Source of the DNA: Spiroplasma platyhelix PALS-1
Lineage (GTDB): Bacteria > Bacillota_I > Bacilli_A > Mycoplasmatales > VBWQ01
DNA: 64,000 nucleotides
Assembly: GCF_021496725.1 (NCBI RefSeq)
Contig: NZ_CP051215.1
Span: forward strand, 310,001-374,000
Direction of reading: 5' to 3'
The notes under the pieces were generated by a model that was given only the letters and a program-made list of their open reading frames with translations, had not been told where the DNA came from and searched no databases. This document shows positions 33,241 to 44,586 of the stretch, piece after piece. The position numbers and the translations under genes are program-made. Position 1 is the first letter of the stretch, and every line of letters begins with the position of its first letter.

Positions 33241-35457
33241 TTAAATTACTTTTTTAATTAACGGATGACTAGCACTAAGGATTTTAATTCCTCCAGTTTT
33301 TTTATGAAATGCAACTTCAATTTTGTCACCAATAATTTTTGTTACCACACCACTACCAAAGATTTCATGAGTTAGCAGATCACTAATTTTTCAAGGATTC
33401 TCTGAGTTTGTTGACTGATTTAACTCTTTTGAATTTATTCGTGAAACAATTTTATTAAACTTATAGTTTTTGGGATAGAACTTTTCTTGATTCTCTTCTT
33501 GAGTTCTATTAGAAGAAATGACCTTTAAATATTGAAAGTCTAGTTCTTCAAAAAATCGAGAAGGCACACGATGGTTATTTAAAACGTAAGAATAGCCACT
33601 AGCACTTGAAACAAATAAAAATCTTTTTGCTCTAGTGATGGCAACATAAAAGAGTCTTCTTTCTTCTTCTAGTTTAATTTTTTCTTTTGTTGATAAATTT
33701 ATTGTTGGATTAGTAAGTCCAGGCAGAATACCTTCATTCAATCCAATGATGAAAACAACTTCAAATTCTAATCCCTTAGCACTATGAATTGTCATAAAGT
33801 TAATTGCTTCAATGTCATTATCTTCATCTAAATCAGTGTAGAGACTAATTTCTTGTAGAAAAGTAGTGAGCAATAGTTCACCTTGTAAATTTTCATTTTT
33901 ACTATCAAACTCAACTATTTGTTCTAAAAATTGTTTGATGTTTTCAATTCTTTCATTTTCAAATTGATCTTTTAATTTTTTTAAATATTCAGTATCTTGC
34001 AATAATTTAGAAACCATTTGATGTAATGAAGTTACTTCATTAGTTTTTTCTTTAAAATCGGTAATTAAATTAATCAGAGGTTGCAAATAAAGTTTATGAT
34101 TTTTTGTCAGATTATGTTGGAATAAAAAGAGATACTCACTTAATGTTAGGTTATTTTCGTTAGCTTGAGATAATAGACCTTCAATTGTTTTAGCACCTAT
34201 TTTTGGTGTTGCATTTAGGATTCTAATCATTGATAAGTTATCATTTCAGGCAATTACTTTTAAATATGCGATGATATCTTTAATTTCTTTTCTTTCAAAG
34301 AATTTAAAACCACCAACAATACGATAATTTAAATTATGATTGATAAAAGCTTGCTCTAAATCTTTTGATAAATAATTGTTACGATATAAAACAGCAATTT
34401 GGTTCAATTTGATATTTTCTTTTAAACTAATTTTTTTAATAACATTTGCAACTCAATTAGCTTCTTGTGTACTATTTACTGCATGATAAACAATAATATC
34501 TTCACCAAGATTATTTTTAGTAAATAAGTTTTTGGCAATTCTTTGTTCATTGTTAGTAATTAAACTATTGGCAACATTTAAAATTTTTGATGTTGAACGA
34601 TAGTTTTGATTTAAAATGAATGTTTCAGCTTGAGGAAATTTCTCAGTAAACTTTAAAATTAGATTAATATTAGCGCCACGTCAAGTGTAGATTGTTTGAT
34701 CTGGATCACCGACAATAGTTAAGTTTTGTTTCTTTGATACTAAGTTTAAAAGAATTTCATATTGTAAATTGTTAGTATCTTGAAATTCATCAACTAAAAC
34801 AAAGTCAAATTTGTTTTGTCATTTGCTAGCAATATTAGGGAATTCTTTAAAAAGTTGAGCAACTAAAAGTAGTAAATCATCAAAATCAAGACAATTATTT
34901 TGTCTTTGGTATTCTTGATATCTTTCATAAACTTTAGCACGAAGTACTCAAGTTTCTTGCTCAGTATAATCATGGATTACATCTTCTTTTGTTAGATGAT
35001 GATTTTTTCATTCTGAAATAAAGTGAATTAGCATTTTTATTTCACTTGCTTCTGGTTTATGATTAAAATCACGTTGATAGATATCTCTTAAAATTTGTCT
35101 TTGATCACTGGTATCAATAATATTATAGTTGTTATTAATATTTAGATTCTGACTTTCTCTTCTTAAAATTTGAGCACAAAGTCCATGATAGGTAAAAATT
35201 CTGACATTATTTCTGTCATTATTTAATAGTTGACTAACTCTATTTTTCATTTCTTTTGCTGCTTTGTTAGTAAAGGTTACAGCTAGTATTCTTTCACTAC
35301 TAACATTTAATCCTGTAATTAAATAAGCAATTTTATGTGTTAAGACTTTAGTTTTTCCTACACCTGCTCCAGCAACAATAATTGAAGGTCCTTCATTATA
35401 AAGAATAGCTGCTAATTGGCTATCATTTAATTCTTTTATTAAACTATTTTGCTCCAT
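33241..35457 (-). CDS. pcrA: UvrD/PcrA-family DNA helicase
   Basis: A 738-residue superfamily 1A 3'-to-5' helicase acting in repair and replication restart. The N-terminus has the Q motif (LNDSQLAAI) and Walker A GAGVGKT at residues 30-36, with Val where most PcrA proteins have Ser. Motif Ia is [10 protein letters not shown], and the C-terminal half holds [16 protein letters not shown] and [12 protein letters not shown] (motifs V and VI). The tail, about residues 690-738, has the Tudor-like [12 protein letters not shown] segment that PcrA uses to bind RNA polymerase. Several UGA-Trp codons are read through. Start ATG 35455-35457 behind AAGGAGTAAC. Confidence 0.94.
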
Positions 35458-35554
35458 TGTTACTCCTTAAGTGGTCTATTTTTTTATAATTTATCATAGT
35501 TATAGCAAATTATAAAATGATATTTAGTTACTTTTTAGTTTTTATTTTTATCAA

Positions 35555-36244
35555 TTATAAGTTTTTAATTTCATCTAATTCTTCTTGACTGATATTTCCT
35601 GGTTGTTTTGTTCCTAAATGAATGTGAATCAGATTAGGATTTTCCTTAGTTTCTTGAGGGCTAGGTTTTTTAAGTAATGGATTCTTATTAATTGCGTAAA
35701 GATTAAATTTACGATCATAAAATAATTGATGTTTTTTATCAACTTTTGTTGTAATCATGATTCCTAAGTATCAAGCAAATATAAAACTATAAATAATGCG
35801 TACTAAAACACTAATTCAAAAGCCAGAAGTTGTCTTATCATCAATTTCTGCAACATTACTTTGTAAGAAAATACTGCTTAACAAAATAGCTACCATAGTT
35901 AGTGTAATTGGAATAAAAACTAAGATTGCTTCTCTGATTAAAATATTTTTTAAAGAAATTTTGTCGTTATTTTCTTGAACTAATTTAATGGCAAACATTT
36001 TTTTTCCTAATGTTTGGCCATTAAATTTTCATGGGATAATAACAAAATATAAAGTAAAAAGAAGATAATTAAATAGCATCATGATTAATAATGCTTTTCA
36101 ATTATTAACTGAACTTTTATCAATCAAAAATCAAATTAAAGTAATAATTCCAGGAATTAAGCTAACAATGATAATATCAATTATTCGTGCTGTAATTCTT
36201 TTTCATGTCTTAGCAAGATAATAAGTTTCAAACTCTTTATTCAT
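35555..36244 (-). CDS. RDD-family membrane protein
   Basis: A 229-residue membrane protein with the RDD arrangement: KTWKRITARIIDIIIVSLI near the N-terminus (conserved Arg and Asp entering the first helix), a second pair of helices, GQTLGKKMFAIKLV and further helices, then a hydrophilic tail of about 70 residues. RDD proteins are of uncertain role; some act in ion transport. It follows the glycosyltransferase by 28 bases on the same strand, with a weak ribosome site. Confidence 0.8.
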
Positions 36245-36272
36245 AGTTAATTAATAATACCATATTTTTCAA

Positions 36273-37280
36273 TTATTCTCAAAAGCGTGAGTCATCTTTT
36301 AGTTTGTTATCAGTGAAATATTTTTTAAAGAATTTGCTTAAATCTCTAGCAACCATTGGAAAATCATCATCTTTTGCAGCTTTATCTCTTAAGTAAGGGT
36401 TAGTAGTAAAATTTTTATATCTACGAGTAATATAATCCTTAACATAATCATACATTTTTTGTAATAGTTGTGGATTCTTACTACTAGCAAGACTTAGTAG
36501 AAAACTAAATAAAGCATAGCGAACAAAAGCATATTCTAATTCTTTATTTAGTTTTTTCTTCAATTGATTATTATTATAGTAATTTAAAATATGAACTCAT
36601 TGATTTACTAATTCAAAGCTATTGTCGTACATCATAATATTAACTTCATTGTTGATTAAGATTTTGTCAACAGCATAAAAAGTTTCAGCATGTGCTAAAA
36701 ATGCGTAAACAAAGTAACTATCAAATTGTAATGATCGACGAAAAGTAATATCATTTTTAGTTATGATTTCTTTTTTAAATAGTTTTGTTGAAAGTAAAGG
36801 AGAAGTTAAGGCATAAACTTCTTTATCTTCTGTAGCTTTAAGATTATAAATTTTATTTGGCTTTAATCTTACTGTTGATTCAAAAGCATACTTTAATCCT
36901 CAAAAATAACTAACAGAATATTCAATACAATCTAAACTATGATTCTTTTTTAAAATTTCTTTAATAGTTGAAAAAAAGTTGGGACTTATTAGTTCAGTTG
37001 GATGTAAAAAGACTAGATATTTTCCTTTGGCAATTTTAATTGCTAAATTTCTACTTGCTGAAATATCTAATGGTTTGTAGCTAGTGATAATTTGAATTTG
37101 ATTAGGATACAAAATGAAATATTCATTGATTATTTTTAAAGAATCACTGTAATAAAACGAATTATCAACAAGTACTATTTCAAAATTTTTATCATTGATA
37201 TTAAAAATATTAGATAAAAATTGTAAGACATATTTTGATTCATCATTATTATTTGTTGTAACAATAAAACTAATTTCCAT
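36273..37280 (-). CDS. Glycosyltransferase family 2 protein
   Basis: A 335-residue GT-A type transferase. The N-terminus MEISFIVTTNNNDES, VLVDNSFYYSDSL and the run ISASRNLAIKIAKGKYLVFLHPTE follow the family 2 pattern, in which the last element normally ends in the DxD-type metal site; here it reads HPTE, so the usual second Asp is absent. The C-terminal half is helical and specific. UGA-Trp codons at about 36897 and 36279 are read through. It likely decorates a glycolipid or surface glycan; activity is uncertain because of the altered DxD. Confidence 0.75.
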
Positions 37281-37374
37281 GGTTTTTACACCTTTCTTTA
37301 CTATATGTAGATAATTATAACATTGAACTAAAATCTTTAATTTTTATTAATTTTAAAATGATAAATAAATAAAA

Positions 37375-37401
37375 AAAGCGATATTAGAATAATATCGCTT
37401 T
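37375..37401 (-). terminator. Terminator overlapping the end of the Pr6Pr-like gene
   Basis: A 12-bp perfect stem AAAGCGATATTA/TAATATCGCTTT with loop GAA is followed on the minus strand by seven T. The stop codon 37384-37386 lies within the stem. Confidence 0.85.
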
Positions 37402-38205
37402 AAGTAGTTCTTTTTTATTTTCTATTTTTTGAGCATGGTTTTTTTGATATTTTCAATTATTGTAAAAATAATAAATGGCAAAAAGAAATAAAAATAAAAT
37501 TAAGATGATAAAGAAGTATAAAAAGAAAGTACCAAGATTTTCTTTAATATTCAAGAAAAAATATGGATAAGAATAATCAACAAAAGTAGTATCTTCTTTA
37601 ATTTTAATTTGGCCAACAAAACTACCCTTGATTAAAGCATATGCTAAGTAAGCAAACATATAACCAATAGTTGCTGGTAGAGCTTTAATAACAGTAGTTC
37701 TTCCCGCTCATTTTTGATTTCCTGCTGTTAGAAAGTAAAAAACAATAGCAAGAACAGGTGTAATTAGATGTAATAAAAATGTATTAATAAAATTAAGGAC
37801 ACCAAATGTTGTTTGAAAGTTAGTTGTTTCAAGTAGGGGTTTAAATAACGCTACTCAAAAGATAATCATTGTAATTGTGATGTAAACAGTTGTAGCAAGA
37901 TTGAAATAACTATTTACTCATTTAACTTTTGTTTTCATTAGATAATTAACTAAAACTAAAAGAAAAAATACTAGAACTAAGATATTGCTTTGGATTGTAA
38001 ATGTTGATAAAGAGTTTCAGATTCTTGCTCATGGTCCAGAAGCAACTCATAAATTGTTAGGATTTTCAACTGCTGAATTTATTTCAACAGATTCAACTGC
38101 TGAACTAATAAATTGAATTATTAAAGCAATGGATGTGATAATAATTACTGAAAACATTAAGGTAAGGATTAAATAATGTTTTCTTTTGTTAGTATGTAAT
38201 TGCAT
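37384..38205 (-). CDS. Pr6Pr-family-like membrane protein
   Basis: A 273-residue membrane protein with about six helices. The first large hydrophilic loop and STFTIQSNILVLVFFLL, then NTFLLHLITPVLAIVFYFL, resemble the membrane proteins annotated as Pr6Pr family in Spiroplasma and relatives, where QSN and HxITP are conserved. The start is ATG 38203-38205 behind AAGGAGATAG. It is a single-gene unit, divergent from tsaB, and its last codons form part of the terminator stem. Function is unknown. Confidence 0.65.
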
Positions 38206-38429
38206 AGAAACTATCTCCTTCTATATGTTAAAAAATAAGAGGAAAAATTATTTAGTAAATTATAAATTTAGATTCGTAGGAACTATTTTAACATTTTTTA
38301 ATTGAATTAGAGAGAATTTTTTATGTTAGGAAAAAATAATAATGATATGATTATAAGAGAAATTTTAAAATCCTTAGTAAGGATAAAATGAAAACGAATG
38401 ATTTTTATAACTTCGGGTTGGAGGAAAGA

Positions 38430-39005
38430 GTGTATAAGTTATATTTGGATTCATCAGGGGCTATTTTAACAATTGTTGTGACAAAAGATGATCAGGTTTT
38501 AGCAAGTTATTCAAAACCTGCTTTTCAAAAGCAAACTGAATTAGCTTTAAAAACAATTGATGAAATTTTAACAAAAATAAAAATATCTTTGAAAGAAATT
38601 GATGAAGTGATGATTACCAATGGACCAGGTAGTTATACAGGTGTCAGAGTTGCAATTACTTTTGCTAAGACGCTATCAGTTTTAAATCCAAGAATTAAAA
38701 TTTTTGTAATCAACAGTTTGCTGCTACAAGCTGGATTACAAAAAACAATTAGTATCCTTAGTGGATACAACAATAAAAGTTATTTAGCAGTTTATGATCG
38801 AGGTAAAGAGATCATTACTACTCAATTAGTAACTGAAGATGCTAAGCAAGGGATTATTAGTGACTTACAGGGATATCAGGTAGTTAGTGACTTTCAAGAT
38901 GTTGATATTGTTGCTAATTTTTTAGTTTTGCAAGAAAATGCAAAAGATATAAATAAACTTGAAGAATTGCAACCTTTATATCTGGGGGATAACTTTATTA
39001 ATTAA
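38430..39005 (+). CDS. tsaB: tRNA threonylcarbamoyladenosine complex protein TsaB
   Basis: TsaB partners TsaD in making t6A37 on ANN-decoding tRNAs. The motif NGPGSYTGVRVAI is diagnostic. The GTG at 38430 is chosen because GGAGG precedes it by five bases and the product then begins MYKLYLDSSG, where the family has its first strand; the upstream in-frame ATG at 38388 (AAGGAT before it) would add 14 residues that do not fit. The product is 191 residues, somewhat short at the C-terminus like other Mollicute forms. It leads a plus-strand run with rpiR and EIIA. Confidence 0.9.
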   Translation: MYKLYLDSSGAILTIVVTKDDQVLASYSKPAFQKQTELALKTIDEILTKIKISLKEIDEVMITNGPGSYTGVRVAITFAKTLSVLNPRIKIFVINSLLLQAGLQKTISILSGYNNKSYLAVYDRGKEIITTQLVTEDAKQGIISDLQGYQVVSDFQDVDIVANFLVLQENAKDINKLEELQPLYLGDNFIN

Positions 39006-39055
39006 TTTTCAATAATTTTTATATACAAAAGATAGATTTAAGTAAGGGAGAAATT

Positions 39056-39898
39056 ATGTCTATATATAATAACTTTTGAGTACGGGTATCAAAAGAACAA
39101 AGTAGTTTTACTAAGAAAGAGAAAATTCTTATTAACTATATTACTGCTAATAGTCAAAACATGAATAATGTTACAATTAGCGCTTTATCAAAAGCAAATA
39201 ATGTTGGCTATAGTGTTGTTTACAATTTGATTAAGAAACTTGGTTTTAGTGGTTATCATGAATTTATTATTAACATAGCTGCAGAAGAAAACACATACAA
39301 AGCATTAAATCAAGAATTCTTTGGTGAATACAGTATTCTAAAAGAAACTTATCGTAGATTACTAGATTTAAACGATGCAACAATTGACTATCAAAAACTT
39401 CAAAAGTTTATTTTTTGAATTAATAAAAATCAGCAGTCAACAATTTATGTTACTGGCGTTGGTCAATCTGCTTTAGGAGCAGAAGATTTAGCTGGGAAGT
39501 TACATCGTTTAGGATTGAAAGCATTTTGTTTGAATAAAGATGATGATAGCCTTTTAATTCATTGTTCAGTTTTGCAAAAGAATGATATTTTGGTTGTTTT
39601 TTCTTTATCAGGAAAAACAGAAGTAATTAGAAGAGCAGTTCAAATTGCAAAAGATAATCAAGCAGTTGTTGTTGCGATTACCTCACAAGAAAAGTCAATC
39701 TTAAATGACTATGCTGATTGAATTTTTACAATTATTTCATCGGGTTTATATGAAGAAAAAGAAGTTTTAATTTCTCCTTTATTTGCTATGGCCTATTTCA
39801 ATGATCTAATTGTTACTTATTTCTTAAAATTACCAGAGAAAGAATGATATTTAAATAACCACTTAAAGGCTAATAAAGTTATTAAAAAAATAAGTTAA
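39056..39898 (+). CDS. RpiR/MurR-family transcriptional regulator with SIS domain
   Basis: A 280-residue sugar-phosphate-responsive regulator. Residues about 1-77 form the helix-turn-helix domain (TISALSKANNVGYSVVYNLIKKLGFSGYHEF); residues about 110-250 form a SIS domain with TGVGQSALGAEDLAGKL and VFSLSGKTEVIRRAV. The start is ATG behind AAGGGAGAA. It lies between tsaB and a fructose-type EIIA, so it probably controls sugar-uptake genes here, perhaps the EIIA gene or manA; the ligand is not readable from sequence. Confidence 0.88.
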
Positions 39899-39959
39899 TT
39901 TAATGATTTTCAATTATAATTAGTGTGTAAAAAGAAAAAAATTAATAAGGAGAATATAC

Positions 39960-40409
39960 ATGGAAAAGAATCAGATTTTAAAGCCTGAACAAATTTTTCT
40001 TGATATTGATGAAAGTTCACAAAAAGAAACTTTTATTAAAATTGCTAGTGTAGCAAAAGAACTAAATTTTATTAATAAAGAAAAGAAATTAATTAAAGCA
40101 TTTTATAAAAGAGAGAAAGAATCAAGTACAGGTTTTGGTGACGGATTTGCTATCCCTCATGCTCGTAACAACGATATTAAAAAACCAGGTATTTTCTTCC
40201 TTCGTTTAAAAGATGGCGTTGAATGAGATGCTCTTGATGGTAATCCAGTTAAGATTGTTATTGCCTTAATTGTACCTTTAGATAAAGCAAGTGATACTCA
40301 CTTAGAATTACTTTCTAAAGTTGCACAAAGAATTATTAAACCAGAAGTACAAAAAGTATTAAGTACTTCAAAAGATAAAGAAAAAATTTTAAAGGAACTA
40401 ATGGGCTAA
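39960..40409 (+). CDS. PTS sugar transporter subunit IIA, fructose/mannitol type
   Basis: A 149-residue EIIA domain that takes phosphate from HPr and hands it to an EIIB domain. The active site GFAIPHARN places the phosphorylated His at residue 67, as in fructose/mannitol-type EIIA. Length is that of a free-standing domain. The start is ATG behind AAGGAG. No EIIB or EIIC gene is nearby, so it serves a permease elsewhere or acts in regulation. One UGA-Trp. A terminator follows. Confidence 0.92.
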
Positions 40410-40475
40410 GAAATTAGGCTATAGTAAGTAATGAATCATTCTTTAAATGAAAATGTTAATGTAATATAAAAAATT

Positions 40476-40502
40476 AAAAATGTCTAATTATTAGACGTTT
40501 TT
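40476..40502 (+). terminator. Terminator after the EIIA gene
   Basis: A stem with TGTCTAA/TTAGACG flanked by A and T runs, 67 bases after the stop codon. Confidence 0.7.
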
Positions 40503-40592
40503 AATTTAAAAAATATAATCAAAAAAATGTCAAAAATCTCTAATTCACGCATATAATAAATATAGTTTTTAAATTAGGAGGTAAGGTTAAGT

Positions 40593-42026
40593 ATGAAAAT
40601 TGAACTTACTAATATTGGTCCTTTTAAAAAAAGTGAAATCAAATTAGAAGATTTAACATTAATTGCGGGTATAAATGATACAGGCAAAAGTTTTTTAAAT
40701 AAAGTTATTTATTCAATCATTAAGATAATTAATGCAGATAAAATTTCTTTGGCGCTTAGACCATTAACAGAAATTTTAGTTAATTGAGATTCAAGATATG
40801 AATATTATTTTTATAGAATGCATAAAACAATTAAAAGAGATGATAAAGAAAATAAATTTTTTTTGGATATAAATAAAAAATTTGAAGAACTAAAAAATAT
40901 TTTAATTCAAAAAGAAAAGAATAATTATGATGAAACAATTAAAAAAATAAAAGAATTAAATAATGAAATTGAGAATATTCTAAAAACATTAAATAATACG
41001 TTTAATAAAGAAGGCATAAAAATTAATAATCCAACTTTATTAATAAAAGATAGGAGACAAAGATTAATTGAAAATATTCAGGAAATATCTCAATTAATGT
41101 CGTCTACAATAAATTTAATTAAAAAAAATAATTTAGAATTTATTAATCAAGCAATTTTAAATGTAAATTTTAAAAATGAAACAATTAAAAATAAATATTT
41201 TTTAAATGATAAATCTAAAATTTTTATTAAAGATAAAAATAAAAATATTGAAATTGAAATTGATGATGAAAATATATCTAAAATTACTAATGAAACAATT
41301 TTTAGAGAAACAATTAGAGATATTACATATATAAATAATTTAACAAATCTTATTGATAATAAATTTTATCATAGATTTCATGATGATAATTTATATTCAT
41401 TTTCAGATTTTAATTTTAATATTGATGCTAATTTTAAAATTAGAAAATCAAATGATTCTATTTCCTCAGATAAATTTACAATAGCAAAATTTTCTGAATT
41501 AATTACACAAATTAAAAAGGAATTTAATACTAATTCTCAAATTAATTATTCAAAAGGAACAGTGGAAAAGGATGGAATAGAATTTAAGATTGTAAATATG
41601 TCACAAGGTTTAGTAAATTTAGAAAATTTTAAGTTATTAATTTATTCTGGAATTTTCGACGAGAATAAAATAGTAATTTTTGATGAACCAGAAAATTCTT
41701 TTCATCCCAAATGACAACATTTATATATAAAAATGATATTTGAATTAATTAAATTAACAAAATGTAAAATTATATTAGCTACACATAGTCCTTATATTAT
41801 TGAATCAGTATATTCATATATTAAATATAATCAAGAACTTTTTGATTTAAAAGTAAACTTCAATCTTTTAGACTTAAAAAGTAATGGAAATTCTGTAATA
41901 AAAACTTATAAAAGTCCAGAAAGAATTTTAAAATTGTTAATTGAACCATATGATGAATTAGATAGACTAAAGTATAAATGATCTACTAATAAAAATACAA
42001 ATAGTTTATTAAAAAATGAATCTTAA
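40593..42026 (+). CDS. AAA/ABC-type ATPase of the RecF/SMC-like class
   Basis: A 477-residue ATPase. The Walker A GINDTGKS is at residues 26-33, an extended charged, coiled-coil-like middle spans about residues 75-200, an ABC-like signature MSQGL occurs near 340, Walker B is VIFDEPENSFHP near 363 and a switch motif ATHSPY near 393. No TOPRIM domain follows, unlike OLD or GajA proteins. Codons are more AT-rich than neighbouring genes, with frequent ATA, suggesting transfer. The start is ATG behind AGGAGGTAAGG. It overlaps the next gene by 11 bases, so the two form a unit. ATPases of this kind are common in phage-defence pairs; that role is inferred. Confidence 0.85.
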
Positions 42027-42570
42027 TTTTGATTTTAATACATATGATAGTTTATTTAATAATTTTAAAAAATCTATGGCTCAATTATCACGAAGTAAAC
42101 ATTCTATAACAGGCGAAATAACAGAACCACTACTTAATAATGAACAATACGCATTATCTGGTGATGACCTTGCTATAAAATATAGTAAAGACAAATCTTG
42201 TTTGCTTCCTGCATCTCATGATGCTATAACTTTATCTTATGATTTAGTTAAATCTAGTTATCGATTAAATTTAATAGAATTTAGATATAGAAATGAAAAA
42301 AATTTAAAACCAAGGAAAAGTATTCCTGATATGATTAATAAGTTTGCAGGTATGAAAAAAATTTTATCTCATTTTCATATATGATATGAAAATTATTTAA
42401 CATTTCTTATTTTTGAATGTAATCCAATTCCATCAAATAGACAAAGAATAAACTTATTAATCTATAATATTGAAAGTCAAGCAAAAAGAAAATGTCCAGA
42501 AATTAATTTACAATGTCAAACAATGAGCTTATTTAATGAAAAAATAAATGAATTTTTAAATTATAAATAA
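42016..42570 (+). CDS. Partner protein of the ATPase, unknown family
   Basis: A 184-residue soluble protein translated from an ATG inside the end of the ATPase gene. A central segment, DAITLSYDLV followed by RLNLIEFRYRNEKN, has an Asp then E-x-R spacing vaguely like PD-(D/E)xK nucleases, with Arg where Lys is usual; this is suggestive only. The C-terminal part contains several Cys (FECNPIPS, KCPEINLQC). Codons are AT-rich like those of the ATPase. I do not recognise the family; by position it is the likely effector or adaptor. Confidence 0.75.
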
Positions 42571-42590
42571 AAAGATATAAAGAGGATTGT

Positions 42591-43520
42591 ATGAGTCACT
42601 CTGTTAAAGAAATAATATTTTTAAAGCCAGCTTTTGTTGAAAAGATTTGAGGTAATCAAAAATTAAAGCAACAATTTAATTTTGATTTCCCAGAAAATAT
42701 TTTAATTGGAGAAGCATGACTAATTAGTGGTCTTGAGCAAGGTATGAGTTATGTTTTGAATGGTGAATTTCAAGGTTACAGCTTAAAACAATTGTATCAA
42801 GATCAACCACAATTATTTGGTTTTCCAACAGAAAAAGAGTATCCTTTACTAACAAAAATTCTTGATGTTAGCGATAATTTGAGTGTTCAAATTCATCCTG
42901 ATGATAAGTATGCTAAAAAGCATCATCTAAGTTATGGTAAGACAGAATGTTGATATGTTTTAGATTGTTCTTCAGGACAAAAAGTAGTTTATGGTCATCA
43001 TGCTCAAACGAAAGAACAATTAATGCAATGGTTAGATGAAAATAAATTTGATCAATTACTAAATTATCTAACAATAGCAAAAGATCAATTTATTTATGTT
43101 CCTTCATTAAAAATTCATGGTTTACTAGCAAATACATTAGTCTTTGAACTCCAACAATCCTCAGATATCACTTATCGTTTATACGATTACAATCGTGTTG
43201 ATAAAAGTGGTGACAGTAGAGACTTACATTTAAAAGAAGCTAAAGATATAATTGTTTGTCCTGATCAAAATAGTAGTGAAGCAAATGGTCATGATGATTA
43301 TTTAGTTGACAACCAATTCTTTAAGTTAGTTAAGATTGCTAATCAAGATAAGCAATCTTATCACTTTCCAGAAGCAAAATGACTACAAGTTTCAGTCTTA
43401 AAAGGACAAGGAACAATTGATACAACTAATATTAAACTGGGTGATTCATTTATTTTAGTTAATGGCTACAATAGTTTTGAGTTACAAGGTGAAATGTTAG
43501 TGATGTTAAGTTACTGTTAA
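42591..43520 (+). CDS. manA: Mannose-6-phosphate isomerase, class I
   Basis: ManA interconverts mannose 6-phosphate and fructose 6-phosphate. The 309-residue protein opens with FLKPAFVEKIWG, carries the zinc-binding VQIHPDD and GKTECWYVL, and has RLYDYNRVDKSG, all class I features. The start is ATG 42591 behind AGAGG. With EIIA and RpiR upstream it fits mannose or mannitol-type sugar use, although the ATPase pair lies between them. UGA-Trp codons split it under the standard code. Confidence 0.92.
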
Positions 43521-43526
43521 ATATTT

Positions 43527-43561
43527 AAAAAATTCTAAGAATTAAATTCTTAGAATTTTTA
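43527..43561 (+). terminator. Terminator after manA
   Basis: An inverted repeat AAAAATTCTAAGAATT with its complement, ending in T, lies 8 bases after the manA stop. Confidence 0.8.
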
Positions 43562-43621
43562 TTTATTGCAGATTAGTTTATAATAAAATAAACTATCTTA
43601 AAAAAGAAAATAGAGGTTTCT

Positions 43622-44440
43622 ATGATTAAAATAATTTTTACTGATGTTGATGGTACTTTATTAGATAGTTGAGGCAATGTAAGTCAAGATAACATTAATG
43701 CTTGTATGAAAGCTCAACAAGAAAATATTCCCGTTGTTGTCAACACAGGTAGATATGGTACTAATGCGCTAAAAGTAGCAAAGATAATTAAAGCTGATCA
43801 ACATCACGGTTACTCAATTGGAAATGATGGAGCAGAGATTTGATCATTTAAAGATAACAAATGAATTTATCTTTCGCAATTAAATCATGAAGTTGCTAGT
43901 AAATTAGCAGAATGATTACTAAATTATCATCCTGATTTATTACTAAATTTTGGTGCTTTGAATCATATGTATGTCAACAGATTGTATTCAAAATGAGGTA
44001 AGTGATTAGAGCATTTAGATATTTCAATTAAACAAATTACTACTTTTAATGACATTGAAGAAAATGTATCAAAAGTTCTTGTGATTTTAGAGCAATACTG
44101 AGATAGTAACAAAATAAAACAATTCATAACTGACTTTGAAACAAAATTTCCTGACCTAACAATCGTACAATATCATACTAATGTTTTCTCAATTGGTAAT
44201 AAAGACATTAGTAAAGGAACTGCCATTAGTTGATTGTGTCAGCATTTAAAGATTGACGTGCAAGATGCTTTAGCAATTGGTGATAGTTTTAATGATTTGA
44301 CAATGTTTGAAGTTGTTGGTCATCCTGTTGTGATGGATAACGCTCATGAAGCAATTAAAAGTTATGGTGAATGGATTGCTCCTAATAATGATAATCATGG
44401 AGTTTGTCGAGCAATTGAACATTATATCTCAAAAAGTTAA
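43622..44440 (+). CDS. HAD-superfamily Cof-type phosphatase
   Basis: A 272-residue hydrolase of the Cof/IIB class, which dephosphorylates sugar phosphates, nucleotides or flavin precursors. The nucleophile Asp is at residue 8 in DVDGTLLD, motif II is VNTGR, and motifs III-IV are SKGTAI and IGDSFNDLTMF. A cap domain lies between. The TATAAT box at 43579-43584 and AGAGG ribosome site precede it. It is a single-gene unit with a strong terminator. The substrate cannot be predicted. Confidence 0.9.
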
Positions 44441-44442
44441 AC

Positions 44443-44476
44443 AAAAAAGTAGCAAAATATTTTGCTACTTTTTTTA
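44443..44476 (+). terminator. Terminator after the 43.6-kb HAD gene
   Basis: A perfect stem AAAAAAGTAGCAAAAT with its complement, followed by T, immediately after the stop codon. Confidence 0.9.
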
Positions 44477-44543
44477 GTTTTAAAAAAAATATTATTATTT
44501 CTTTATTTCTGTTTTTTTTATGTATAATTTATTTGTTATAAAA

Positions 44544-44567
44544 CTAAAAGTTTAGAATAAGTAAACT
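44544..44567 (+). promoter_or_regulatory. Candidate operator upstream of the XRE-cupin gene
   Basis: Inverted repeats CTAAA/TTTAG and AGTTTA/TAAACT overlap in the leader downstream of a TATAAT box (44523-44528) and 20 bases before the regulator ATG. The position suits autoregulation; binding is not shown. Confidence 0.35.
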
Positions 44568-44586
44568 AAGTTGAGGAATTAAAAAA

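Noticed and set aside
38323-38469. 48-codon ORF upstream of tsaB
   Set aside because: It overlaps tsaB in another frame, has no good ribosome site and no family resemblance; the tsaB GTG start has a strong site.
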